Positions 23,109 to 31,547 of a DNA stretch of 32,406 nt are shown here, one piece after another (position 1 is the stretch's first letter; each line of letters begins with the position of its first letter). Both the position numbers and the translations under genes were made by a program. The stretch is from Candidatus Omnitrophota bacterium (GTDB lineage Bacteria; Omnitrophota; Gorgyraeia; DAOVKU01). The notes beneath the pieces are model-generated. The model saw nothing but the letters and a program-made list of their open reading frames with translations. It was not told the DNA's origin and made no database searches. The stretch spans positions 1-32,406 of the forward strand of contig DAOVKU010000006.1 of the NCBI GenBank assembly GCA_030631665.1. Direction: 5' to 3'.

Positions 23109-26003
23109 GTGTTTGCATTTATTTTAAAAAAGATATTTGGCACGCAAAACGAAAGATTTCTAAAGAAAATTCAGCCCTTAGTGGAGAAGATAAATTCTTT
23201 TGAAAAGGAAGCTTCTTCTCTCTCGCAGGATGAGATGCAAAATAAGAGCAAAATGTTTAAAAAACGCTTATCTGACGAGAGAAAAGAACTGAAGGAAAAA
23301 ATGGCTGATCTTTTGAAATCGCTTGACGAAATACACATAGAAGGCAGAACAAAAATAGAAGATGAGATTAAAGCTATAAAAGAAAAGTTAAAAGTCAGAA
23401 CAGAGGCCATTTTAGAAGAAATGCTTCCTTTGGCCTTTGCCATGGTAAGAGAAGCAGCTCAAAGAACAATTTCCCTGCGGCCTTACGATGTTCAGCTGGT
23501 AGGAGGCATAGTTTTGCACAGAGGCTATATTGCCGAGATGGCAAATGGCGAAGGAAAGACTCTGGTTGCCACACTGCCGGCTTATCTTAATGCTTTGGTG
23601 GGCGAAGGAGTGCACGTGGTTACGGTTAATGATTACCTGGCCGAGCGCGACCGCCAATGGATGGGCCCGGTCTATGAATATCTGGGCTTGACGGTTGGTG
23701 TTGTTCAGCACGACATGGCGCCAAAAGAGAGGCAGGTTGCCTATAATAGCGACATAACCTATGGCACAAATAATGAATTTGGATTTGATTATTTAAGAGA
23801 CAACATGGCGCTTGCGAGGAAAGATCAGGCCCAGGCCGGACGACACCATTATACTATAGTTGATGAGGTTGATAGTATTTTGGTTGATGAAGCACGCACC
23901 CCCTTGATTATCTCAGGGCCGGCGGAGGAATCCACGGATAAGTATTATGAAGCCAACAAAATTATCCCCTCTTTAAAAAAAGGCAGCCGGGACGAAGAAG
24001 CCAAGACAGAAAGCGGAGATTTTGTTATAGATGAAAAGGCCAAATCATCCTATTTAACCGAAGAAGGTGAACTTAAAGCATCCAGATTGCTGGGCGTAGA
24101 GGATACTCTTGGTTTTCAGATGAAATACAAACATCTGGTAGCTCAGGCATTGCGGGCTCACTATAATTTTAAGAGAGATACCGACTATGTAGTCAAGGAT
24201 AAACAGGTTATTATTGTGGATGAATTTACAGGAAGATTAATGGCGGGCAGAAGATGGTCGGATGGTTTACATCAAGCCATTGAAGCCAAAGAAGGATTAA
24301 AGATTGAGCGGGAAAACCAAACCCTGGCAACTATCACTTTGCAGAATTATTTTAGAATGTATAATAAGCTTTCCGGCATGACAGGGACAGGCTGGACCGA
24401 AGCAGCTGAATTTGTGCAGATTTATAAACTCGAAGTTATAGTTATTCCCACCAACAAACCCATTCAAAGAGTAGATGCTCCTGATTTAATCTATAAATCT
24501 CAGAAGGAAAAATATGAAGCGGTTTGTGAGAAAGTAGAAGAGCTATATAAACAGAAAAGGCCGGTTCTGGTAGGCACGACCTCGATAGAAAAAAATGAGC
24601 TGCTAAGTGATATGTTAAAAAGAAAAGGCATACCTCATCAAGTACTGAACGCCAAATATCATGAGATGGAAGCGCATATTGTGGCTCAGGCCGGGCATCT
24701 TGGGGCGGTTACCATGGCTACCAATATGGCAGGTCGTGGCACAGATATTCAGCTGGGCGGAAATAATGAGTATATGACTGAAGATGCCCTGCGGCAGGCA
24801 AAAATCGGCCCATACGACACTAATTATAAAGAAGAATACAAAGCGTTATTGGAAAAATTCTCCCGCCGGGTTGCTGAAGAGAAAGAAAAAGTTATAAAAT
24901 TGGGCGGATTATATGTAATTGGCACAGAGAGGCATGAGTCGCGCAGAATTGATAATCAGCTTCGAGGAAGAGCGGGACGCCAGGGATCAAGTGGTTATTC
25001 GCAGTTTTATCTATCTTTGGAAGATGATTTAATGAGAATCTTCGGTTCGGATAGAATTAAGGGTGTTATGGAAAAACTCGGCTTTGAAGAAGGACAGGTG
25101 CTTCAACATGGTTTGATTACCCGTGCTATCGAAACTGCCCAACAAAGAGTGGAAAAATATAATTTTGAAATTAGAAAACAGTTATTGGAATACGACAATA
25201 TTATGAACAGACAGCGCGAAGTAATTTATGAAGAACGCAACATGGTTTTGCAGTCAGATAATTTAAAAAAGCATGTCCTTACGATGATACAGGATGTTTT
25301 AGAGTCAAAAATAGATCTGCATTTAAAAGTAGAGCCTCCGGCAGAACCCGATACCGGAGTTTTTAGAAGTTGGCTTAAGTCCGTTTGTCCAATAGAAACT
25401 TCGGATATTGATTTTAAAGATATAGATTTTGAGAAGATTGAAAGCGAGCTTATACGCAGGATAAAGGCAGCTTATGAGGCAAAAGAAGAAGCTCTTGGCC
25501 GGAATAATATTAGAATGTTAGAGAAGATAATAACGCTTCAATCTATAGACAGTCACTGGAAGGAACACCTTCGCGCTATGGATAGTTTGAGAGAAGGCAT
25601 AGGGCTCAGAGCTTACGGGCAGAGGAACCCCTTAGTTGAGTATCAGCAGGAAGCCCATTATTTTTTCTCCCAGATGATAGATAGAATTAAGGAAGAAGTT
25701 GCAGATAAAATTTTTAAGGTTGTGCCTATGGGAGCGGTCGATGAGCAAAGATTTGGTATTTTTTCTGCTTTACCGTTAGCCCTTAAGCATGAAGAAAAAG
25801 AACAGTTTGAGACACTTCCACAAAGAAAGGCTGCTTCCGCTCATGATATAAATCTCTCAAAACCGGTTTCGCAAGAAGAAAGAAAATCTCGCATTCAAAC
25901 TATAAAAAGAGTGGGTAAGAAAATAGGAAGAAACGATCCTTGCCCCTGCGGGAGCGGCAAAAAATATAAGAAGTGTTGTGGAAAACAGCCCACTCAATCC
26001 TAA
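23109..26003 (+). CDS. secA: SecA preprotein translocase ATPase
   Basis: Motor ATPase that drives unfolded preproteins through SecYEG. The 964-aa product is full length: N-terminal FGTQNERFL, Walker A MANGEGKTLVATL, VTVNDYLAERD, YGTNNEFGFDYLRDNMA, the DEVDSILVDEARTPLI Walker B region, MAGRGTDIQLGG, ERHESRRIDNQLRGRAGRQG, the helical scaffold with LQSIDSHWKEHL, and the C-terminal zinc site RNDPCPCGSGKKYKKCC. Two oddities: about 35 extra charged, coiled-coil-like residues (around 60-105) before LPLAFAMVREAA, and MTGTGWTEAAEF where most SecA proteins have GTADTEA-EF. The start is GTG 23109. Confidence 0.97.
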   Translation: MFAFILKKIFGTQNERFLKKIQPLVEKINSFEKEASSLSQDEMQNKSKMFKKRLSDERKELKEKMADLLKSLDEIHIEGRTKIEDEIKAIKEKLKVRTEAILEEMLPLAFAMVREAAQRTISLRPYDVQLVGGIVLHRGYIAEMANGEGKTLVATLPAYLNALVGEGVHVVTVNDYLAERDRQWMGPVYEYLGLTVGVVQHDMAPKERQVAYNSDITYGTNNEFGFDYLRDNMALARKDQAQAGRHHYTIVDEVDSILVDEARTPLIISGPAEESTDKYYEANKIIPSLKKGSRDEEAKTESGDFVIDEKAKSSYLTEEGELKASRLLGVEDTLGFQMKYKHLVAQALRAHYNFKRDTDYVVKDKQVIIVDEFTGRLMAGRRWSDGLHQAIEAKEGLKIERENQTLATITLQNYFRMYNKLSGMTGTGWTEAAEFVQIYKLEVIVIPTNKPIQRVDAPDLIYKSQKEKYEAVCEKVEELYKQKRPVLVGTTSIEKNELLSDMLKRKGIPHQVLNAKYHEMEAHIVAQAGHLGAVTMATNMAGRGTDIQLGGNNEYMTEDALRQAKIGPYDTNYKEEYKALLEKFSRRVAEEKEKVIKLGGLYVIGTERHESRRIDNQLRGRAGRQGSSGYSQFYLSLEDDLMRIFGSDRIKGVMEKLGFEEGQVLQHGLITRAIETAQQRVEKYNFEIRKQLLEYDNIMNRQREVIYEERNMVLQSDNLKKHVLTMIQDVLESKIDLHLKVEPPAEPDTGVFRSWLKSVCPIETSDIDFKDIDFEKIESELIRRIKAAYEAKEEALGRNNIRMLEKIITLQSIDSHWKEHLRAMDSLREGIGLRAYGQRNPLVEYQQEAHYFFSQMIDRIKEEVADKIFKVVPMGAVDEQRFGIFSALPLALKHEEKEQFETLPQRKAASAHDINLSKPVSQEERKSRIQTIKRVGKKIGRNDPCPCGSGKKYKKCCGKQPTQS

Positions 26004-26041
26004 ATTCTACGAGCATCAAGTATCGAAAGATATTTAACCTT

Positions 26042-27589
26042 ATGTTTAACTTATTTTTATCGGTATTATCAGGGGTTTTGCTGGCCCTTGCTTTTCCAAA
26101 ACCAGAAATTAATTTTCTAGCCTGGTTTGGTTTTATTTTTTTGCTTTTTTCTATAAAGAGGTCTTCAACTTATAGAAAAACCTTTTTATTGTCATATCTT
26201 TGCGGGCTTATATTTTTTGGCATAGTGGTTTACTGGGCGGTTTATGTTACTTTTATAGGCGCCATAGTCCTTATTTTTTATCTGGCTTTATATTTTGGCG
26301 TTTTTGGTTTGGGCCTCAGGTGGGTTGAGAATAGTTTTAGAAACCCTCTTTTTAAAATTTTGTTAATATCCAGCCTGTGGGTTGGCCTTGAATTTGTTCG
26401 TTCTCATTTATTTACCGGTTTTGGCTGGGCACTTTTAGGTTATAGCCAATATATGCATATAAAGTTAATTCAAGTTGCAGATATGACTGGTGTTTACGGA
26501 CTTTCCTTTCTTATAATTTTTGTCAATGCGGCCCTTTTTTATATGTTGAAAATAAGACATATTCCTTCTTCGCAGAATGTTTCTGAGGCAAGTTTTAGAG
26601 GAAGCAATGAGAAGCTCAAGAGTTTTGTCCAACGCGGACTGCCGATTTTTTTGGCCGGAATTTTGATTTTTGCGTGTTTAACTTATGGCAACGTGAGGAT
26701 AAAACAATTTGAGACTCGTAAAGAAAAAATCTTGAAGGTTTCTATTATTCAGGGTAATATCGATCAGGAATTGAAGTGGGATAGTACGCTCTCAACTTTG
26801 ATTTTGAATAAGTATGAGAAACTCTCGTGTATGGCCGCTTTTGAAAAACCCGATATTATTATATGGCCTGAAACTTCCCTCCCCGGTTATCTCGATGAAG
26901 AAGGCTTAAGAAAGAAAATAGACAAACTTTCCACTTCTTTGGCTGCGCCCTTTTTGATTGGGGCTCCTCGTTTTTCCCCGGACACAGATGAATATTTCAA
27001 CAGCGCTGCCCTTTTCAAGGGAGTTGGTGAGCCTATTATAATTTATGATAAAGTTCACCTTGTGCCTTTTGGAGAATATATGCCGCTCGGCCCCTTGTTT
27101 TCGCCCTTAACTTTAATTTATCCCATAGCCGATTTTTCTAAGGGCAAAGATTATGTTTTATTTAAAGTCAAAGGGATAAAATTTGGTACTTTAATTTGTT
27201 TTGAAGATATTTTTTCTGATTTAGTCAGGGATTTTGTTAGAAAAGGGGCGGATTTTATGGTTAATATAACCAACGACGCATGGTTTAAGAAGAGTTCCGC
27301 CGCCTATCAGCATAATCAGTGTTTAGTCTTCAGGGCGGTAGAAAACAAAGTGAGTGTGGCACGCGTCGGCAATACGGGCCCTTCTCTTTTTATTGAGCCC
27401 ACAGGAAGAATAGAAAAAAGATTAATAAATCAATACGGCCAAGACCTTTTTATTGATGGTTTTTTAACCACTAACCTTTTAAGGGGCTTAAAAGAAACTT
27501 TTTTTACTAAGTTTGGAGATATTTTCGCTTACATGTGCATTATATTTTTTGCTATGGGCTGTTTTGTAAAATTTCGCAGGCAAGATTAA
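26042..27589 (+). CDS. lnt: Apolipoprotein N-acyltransferase
   Basis: Adds the third acyl chain to the lipoprotein N-terminal cysteine in the inner membrane, preparing lipoproteins for Lol sorting. About seven or eight hydrophobic segments flank a periplasmic nitrilase-like domain with the catalytic triad: Glu in IIWPETSLPGY, Lys in YDKVHLVPFGEYMPL, and Cys in FGTLICFEDIF. FNLFLSVLSGVLLALAFPKPE is the usual opening, so ATG 26042 is preferred (515 aa) over the track start at 25973, which overlaps secA; no good ribosome site supports either. Its presence with LolCDE-type genes downstream implies triacylated outer-membrane lipoproteins. Confidence 0.93.
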   Translation: MFNLFLSVLSGVLLALAFPKPEINFLAWFGFIFLLFSIKRSSTYRKTFLLSYLCGLIFFGIVVYWAVYVTFIGAIVLIFYLALYFGVFGLGLRWVENSFRNPLFKILLISSLWVGLEFVRSHLFTGFGWALLGYSQYMHIKLIQVADMTGVYGLSFLIIFVNAALFYMLKIRHIPSSQNVSEASFRGSNEKLKSFVQRGLPIFLAGILIFACLTYGNVRIKQFETRKEKILKVSIIQGNIDQELKWDSTLSTLILNKYEKLSCMAAFEKPDIIIWPETSLPGYLDEEGLRKKIDKLSTSLAAPFLIGAPRFSPDTDEYFNSAALFKGVGEPIIIYDKVHLVPFGEYMPLGPLFSPLTLIYPIADFSKGKDYVLFKVKGIKFGTLICFEDIFSDLVRDFVRKGADFMVNITNDAWFKKSSAAYQHNQCLVFRAVENKVSVARVGNTGPSLFIEPTGRIEKRLINQYGQDLFIDGFLTTNLLRGLKETFFTKFGDIFAYMCIIFFAMGCFVKFRRQD

Positions 27590-27623
27590 TAATTGATAAC
27601 TGGTATTTGCTTGCCGTGTAGTT

Positions 27624-27807
27624 TTTCAGTATGTTGGTAACAAAACTGTATTTTTCGCTTGATTGCAATTTTACCCTTCGGGCACACAAAAAGTGCCTAA
27701 AAACGCAAAACTCGTCCGCCGCAGGCGGACTCAAACAGTTGTGTTTTTATACGGCACCTTTTTGTTAAAATTGCAAAAATCGCTCAAAACACATTTTGTT
27801 ACTGAAA
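27624..27807. repeat. About 184-bp imperfect hairpin in the gap between lnt and lysS
   Basis: The two halves of this spacer are imperfect reverse complements. Outer arms are TTTCAGTA/TACTGAAA and GTAACAAAA/TTTTGTTAC (with an 8-base insertion on the left), then TTGCAATTTTA/TAAAATTGCAA, then a GTGCC/GGCAC region. The centre is GTCCGCC-GCA-GGCGGAC (27714-27730). The small ORF at 27663 is an artefact of this element. It may be a MITE-like repeat or a 3' hairpin for lnt. The rest of the 27590-28011 gap holds the lysS promoter and leader. Confidence 0.78.
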
Positions 27808-27849
27808 TTGTGAAGTTGTATACTGAGGCGGGAAGAGATAACTGATTTA

Positions 27850-27878
27850 TTGACACCTTTTAAAATATAAGATATAAT
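27850..27878 (+). promoter_or_regulatory. Consensus promoter for lysS
   Basis: TTGACA (27850-27855), exactly 17 bp, TATAAT (27873-27878): a perfect sigma-70 consensus. The predicted start near 27885 gives a leader of about 127 nt before lysS. Confidence 0.88.
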
Positions 27879-27956
27879 TTTTACATAACATATATCGAAG
27901 GTAAAATTTACAGCGGGCCCTCCCTTAGGCCGTTTCATTAAAGAAAAAGAAAGGCC

Positions 27957-28003
27957 TACCCTTTAGGGTTAAAAGGAGCAGGAAAGTCTATTCTTTAGAA
28001 TTA
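27957..28003 (+). repeat. Twin mini-hairpins in the lysS leader
   Basis: TACCCTTTAGGGTTA (27957-27971) and TATTCTTTAGAATTA (27989-28003) are two copies of a 5-bp hairpin with a TT loop, 32 bp apart. They differ by paired, compensating changes. Each is followed by a GGAG; only the second is placed to serve lysS. Confidence 0.6.
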
Positions 28004-28011
28004 GGAGAATA

Positions 28012-29466
28012 ATGAAAGAAAAAGATAATTTCAAAGAGCAAAGAGTTAATAAAGTAGAAAAAATTATACAAGCCGGAATTGAGCCATATGGAAGGAAATT
28101 TGAGCGCGGTCTGCCTATAAAGTCTTTAATTGAGAATTTTAAGGATGGTAATGAAGCAAAGATAGCCGGGCGCATCAGGGCTATTCGCTCTCATGGAAAG
28201 TCCATTTTCGCTGATATAGAAGATGAATCCGGCAAAATCCAAATTTACGCTAAAAAAGATATTCTTGGGCAAGAGAAATTCAGTCTTTTTCAACTTTTAG
28301 ACGTAGGTGATTTTATTGGGTTGACGGGCAAGTTATTTAAAACCCACATGGGAGAGATAACGGCAGAGGTAAGTAGTTTTATTCCGCTTTCTAAGGCTCT
28401 CATGCCGCTTCCGGAGAAGTGGCATGGTTTAAAAGATATTGAAGCCAGATACCGCCAGAGATATCTTGATTTAATTGTCAATACAAAAGTTCGGGAAGTT
28501 TTTTATAAAAGAAGCACTATTATCAACAAGATTAGAGAATTTCTGAATGCGCGAGGTTTTCTGGAAGTAGAAACTCCTATTTTGCAGCCTGTGGCGGGAG
28601 GGGCAACAGGACGGCCTTTTAAAACGCATCATAATGAATTTGATTGCGACCTGTCTTTAAGAATTGCGCCTGAACTTTATTTGAAAAAGTTGCTGGTGGG
28701 CGGATTTGAAAAGGTATATGAACTTGGCAGAAACTTCAGGAACGAAGGTGTCTCTACAAGGCATAATCCCGAATTTACTATGTTAGAAGTATATGAGGCC
28801 TATGCAGATTATAATGACATGATGCGCTTAACCGAAGAATTATTTATTTATTTAGCCAAGCAGCTATTTGGTGGGGAAACAAAATTTGAATATAAGGGCA
28901 AGGAGATAAGCCTTAAACCCCCCTTTAAAAGGATTTCTTTTGCACAGGCGATTGGCCTTGATCCGAAAGAAAAAGATTTAAAAACCTGGAAAAAAATCCT
29001 TAAAGACCGTTTTGATGTTGATATAAAAGCGGGAGTAAGCCGTTCACAGATAGCGAGGGTAGCTGAAGAATTGCTGAGTCCAGAGGGCGAAGGAGGCGAG
29101 CAGCCGACGTTTATTATAGATTATTTTAGCGAATTAAGCCCGCTGGCTAAAACTAAAAAAGACAATCCTGCTTTAGTTGAACGTTTTGAGCTGTTTGTTG
29201 GCGGTATGGAAATAGCCAACGCTTATTCAGAGCTCAACGACCCCGCTGAGCAACGACAAAGATTTATAGAACAAACCCGGAAAGAAGCTGAGCAGATAAA
29301 AGATGAAGATTTTGTCAAGGCTTTAGAGTATGGCATGCCCCCTGCGGCAGGTCTTGGTATTGGTATTGATCGTTTAGTCATGCTTTTTACCAACCAGGAT
29401 TCGATAAGAGATGTGCTTTTATTCCCGCAATTAAGACCGGAAAAACCTAAAGAGAAATATTGTTAA
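28012..29466 (+). CDS. lysS: Lysyl-tRNA synthetase, class II
   Basis: Charges tRNA-Lys. The 484-aa product has the N-terminal OB-fold anticodon-binding domain (AKIAGRIRAIRSHGKSIFADI, about residues 49-140) and the class II catalytic core: motif 1 region FLNARGFLEVETPIL, motif 2 ELGRNFRNEGVSTRHNPEF, lysine-site EIANAYSELNDP and motif 3 GLGIGIDRLVMLF. AGGAGAATA precedes ATG 28012. The promoter is perfect consensus with a ~127-nt leader. The segment SPEGEGGEQPTF differs from the usual family text before PTF, but its length is nearly normal. The stop codon lies inside an 8-bp repeat array. Confidence 0.97.
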   Translation: MKEKDNFKEQRVNKVEKIIQAGIEPYGRKFERGLPIKSLIENFKDGNEAKIAGRIRAIRSHGKSIFADIEDESGKIQIYAKKDILGQEKFSLFQLLDVGDFIGLTGKLFKTHMGEITAEVSSFIPLSKALMPLPEKWHGLKDIEARYRQRYLDLIVNTKVREVFYKRSTIINKIREFLNARGFLEVETPILQPVAGGATGRPFKTHHNEFDCDLSLRIAPELYLKKLLVGGFEKVYELGRNFRNEGVSTRHNPEFTMLEVYEAYADYNDMMRLTEELFIYLAKQLFGGETKFEYKGKEISLKPPFKRISFAQAIGLDPKEKDLKTWKKILKDRFDVDIKAGVSRSQIARVAEELLSPEGEGGEQPTFIIDYFSELSPLAKTKKDNPALVERFELFVGGMEIANAYSELNDPAEQRQRFIEQTRKEAEQIKDEDFVKALEYGMPPAAGLGIGIDRLVMLFTNQDSIRDVLLFPQLRPEKPKEKYC

Positions 29467-29530
29467 ATTGTTACATTGTTACATTGTTTTCAATTTATCA
29501 ATTTAACATTTTAGCAATTTAGCAATATTA
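29459..29530. repeat. 8-bp inverted array across the lysS stop codon
   Basis: Nine consecutive 8-bp units in exact register: four of ATTGTTAA/C or ATTGTTTT type, then five of CAATTTAN or CATTTTAG type in the opposite orientation. The first unit includes the lysS stop TAA. Positions 29459-29518 fold into a 28-bp imperfect stem (about five mismatches) with a TTTT loop. Confidence 0.85.
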
Positions 29531-29537
29531 AATAAAA

Positions 29538-30752
29538 ATGTACGAACTAAAAATCGCCTTAAGGTATTTAAAGTCCCGGCGAAAACAGAAATTTATTTCT
29601 TTCATAGGCTTTACTTCTATAGCCGGCGTAGCTGTGGGAGTGATGGCTTTAATAGTTGTTATAGCTGTCATGACCGGTTTTGATGAAGATTTAAAAGATA
29701 AGATAATCGGAGTCAATTCCCATCTCTTTATTGAAAGTTCTCAGGGAATACAAAATCCTAGCCTGCTCATTGAAAAAATTTTACCCAGCCAACATGTGGA
29801 GGCTGCTTCCCCCTATATTAACGGTCAGGCCATGGTTAGAAAGGGGAAGGTTGTCTGGGGGGTAATTTTGCGGGGTATCAACTCTCAGACTGAAGTTGAG
29901 GTAACCAAGTTAGAAGAATATCTTAAATGCGGATCTTTGCCCCAGGCCCAAGAAGCCATTATGGCCGAAAATAAAAAAGCCATAGGTGGTATAGTCCTGG
30001 GCAAGGAACTGGCGCTTCGCTTGCGTGTATGGGTGGGGGATAAATTAAATGTTATTTCACCTGTAACCGGCAAAAAATATGAAAGTTATGTAAGCGGAAT
30101 TTTTGAGTCGGGCATGTATGACTATGATTCCAATCTTACTTTTACTTCTTTAGAAAGCGCCCGGCGGCTCTTTGGAATACCGGCTGCCACAGTTAGCGGT
30201 ATAGGCGTGCGATTGGATGATTTTTATCAGGCGCAGGTCGTTAAAAAGGATATTCAGAAGCAGCTGCATTATAAGTACTGGGTAATGAGCTGGATGGATG
30301 TTAACCGAAATCTTTTCTCAGCTCTGAAACTAGAAAAAACGACTATGTTTGTGATTTTGGCCTTGATTGTTGTAGTGGCCTCCTTTAATATCGCCAGCAC
30401 TTTAATTATGATGGTAATGGAAAAAACCAGAGACATTGGCATCTTAAAAGCTATCGGCGCTACTACCAAGTCCATTTATTTTATTTTTACTTTAGAAGGC
30501 CTTCTAATAGGAACCGTCGGCACATTTTTAGGGGCAGGGCTTGGTTTTTTTCTTACTTTCCTGCTTAAGACCTGCAAGTTTATTAAGCTGCCGAAAGAAA
30601 TTTATTATCTGGATGCCTTACCGGTTAAGGTGCAATATAGTGATTCAGTTATTATAATTATCTGCGCTATTATTATAAGTTTACTTTCTGCCATTTATCC
30701 GGCTTTGCGCGCCGGAAAGCTCAATCCAGTAGAGACATTGCGCTATGAATAA
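29538..30752 (+). CDS. lolC: Lipoprotein-releasing ABC permease (LolC/LolE family)
   Basis: Inner-membrane permease of the Lol transporter, which extracts outer-membrane lipoproteins and passes them to LolA. The 404-aa protein has the family opening YELKIALRYLKSRRKQKFISFI, one N-terminal helix, a large periplasmic domain (about residues 45-260), and three C-terminal helices with FNIASTLIMMVMEKTRDIGILKAIGA and a [18 protein letters not shown] tail. Only one permease gene is present, so it probably forms a homodimer (LolF-like arrangement) unless a second copy lies elsewhere. It overlaps lolD by 8 bp. The ribosome site before ATG 29538 is weak. Confidence 0.92.
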   Translation: MYELKIALRYLKSRRKQKFISFIGFTSIAGVAVGVMALIVVIAVMTGFDEDLKDKIIGVNSHLFIESSQGIQNPSLLIEKILPSQHVEAASPYINGQAMVRKGKVVWGVILRGINSQTEVEVTKLEEYLKCGSLPQAQEAIMAENKKAIGGIVLGKELALRLRVWVGDKLNVISPVTGKKYESYVSGIFESGMYDYDSNLTFTSLESARRLFGIPAATVSGIGVRLDDFYQAQVVKKDIQKQLHYKYWVMSWMDVNRNLFSALKLEKTTMFVILALIVVVASFNIASTLIMMVMEKTRDIGILKAIGATTKSIYFIFTLEGLLIGTVGTFLGAGLGFFLTFLLKTCKFIKLPKEIYYLDALPVKVQYSDSVIIIICAIIISLLSAIYPALRAGKLNPVETLRYE

Positions 30753-31437
30753 TTTTTTACAGTGTATAAATTTGCACAAAAGTTACCCGCAAGGCAGCGG
30801 TGAACCATTGCATGTTTTGAAGGGCATTGATTTAACAATTGAGCGGGGGGAATTTTTGAGTATCGCCGGGCCATCGGGTGCGGGGAAATCCACCCTCTTG
30901 CATCTCTTGGGAGGATTAGACGAGCCAAGCCGGGGAACCGTTAAATTGGAAGGCCGGGATATATTTAAGATAAGCGGAAATAAAAGGGCACAACTGCGCC
31001 TTAAAAGAATAGGTTTTGTATTTCAGTTTTATTATTTGCTACCTGATTTTGATGTTCTCGAGAACGTAACCATGCCTATCTATATTGCTCGCAGTTTAAG
31101 CAAGAAAGAGGCGGAGGCCAAAGCCGTTACTCTTCTTAAAGAAGTTGGGCTGGGAAAAAGATTAACGCACAAGCCCGGAGAGCTTTCGGGAGGCGAGGCG
31201 CAGCGTGTGGCCATTGCCCGAGCGCTTATCTTAGAACCGGAAATTATTCTCTGTGATGAACCCACGGGCAATCTGGATTCTGAGACAGGAGAAAAAATAC
31301 TCGAATTGCTCATAAAGATAAACAGAGACAAAAAAAAGACTTTTGTGATTGTTACGCACGACGAAAATATTGCCGCAAGTGCTAAGAGGGTACTTCATAT
31401 AAAAGATGGAATTATGCAGAAAACAGAATACAGATAG
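30745..31437 (+). CDS. lolD: LolD lipoprotein-release ATPase
   Basis: ATP-binding subunit that powers lipoprotein extraction with the overlapping permease. The 230-aa protein has Walker [20 protein letters not shown]-loop [15 protein letters not shown] signature [15 protein letters not shown], Walker [13 protein letters not shown], and switch histidine VTHDE. Length and motifs match the LolD/MacB branch. The last seven codons, including the stop, consist of three exact 7-bp repeat units, so the C-terminal QKTEYR is repeat-derived. Confidence 0.95.
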   Translation: MNNFLQCINLHKSYPQGSGEPLHVLKGIDLTIERGEFLSIAGPSGAGKSTLLHLLGGLDEPSRGTVKLEGRDIFKISGNKRAQLRLKRIGFVFQFYYLLPDFDVLENVTMPIYIARSLSKKEAEAKAVTLLKEVGLGKRLTHKPGELSGGEAQRVAIARALILEPEIILCDEPTGNLDSETGEKILELLIKINRDKKKTFVIVTHDENIAASAKRVLHIKDGIMQKTEYR

Positions 31438-31530
31438 CAAGAAACAGAAGCGCGGAAGATAGTTTTTCTGACTTCTATCCGCCACAGGCGGACACGGTCT
31501 GTCTTCTGTCTTCTGACTTCTGTCTTCTGA
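31417..31530. repeat. 7-bp inverted array across the lolD stop codon, with palindrome
   Basis: Five forward units in register (CAGAAAA, CAGAATA, CAGATAG, CAAGAAA, CAGAAGC; 31417-31451) cover the lolD stop. Reverse-orientation units follow: TTTCTGA, CTTCTAT (31465-31478), then CTTCTGT/CTTCTGA (to 31530). A TCCGCC-ACA-GGCGGA palindrome (31478-31492) sits within the reverse half, as if inserted into it. Confidence 0.82.
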
Positions 31531-31547
31531 ATAGAGAGGAGAAAGAA

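Noticed and set aside
22515-23711. Minus-strand ORFs opposite prfB and secA
   Set aside because: Antisense shadows with no recognisable family, no promoter and no ribosome site.
27663-27845. 60-aa ORF between lnt and lysS
   Set aside because: It reads through the large inverted repeat, has low-complexity content and no ribosome site.
27879-28011. T-box or other known riboswitch before lysS
   Set aside because: No T-box sequence, specifier loop or other known consensus was recognised; only the twin mini-hairpins are evident.
29086-29103. Repeat insertion in lysS (SPEGEGGE segment)
   Set aside because: The peptide looks unusual and shares a short near-match with the helicase linker, but the protein length here is almost normal, so an insertion is not supported.
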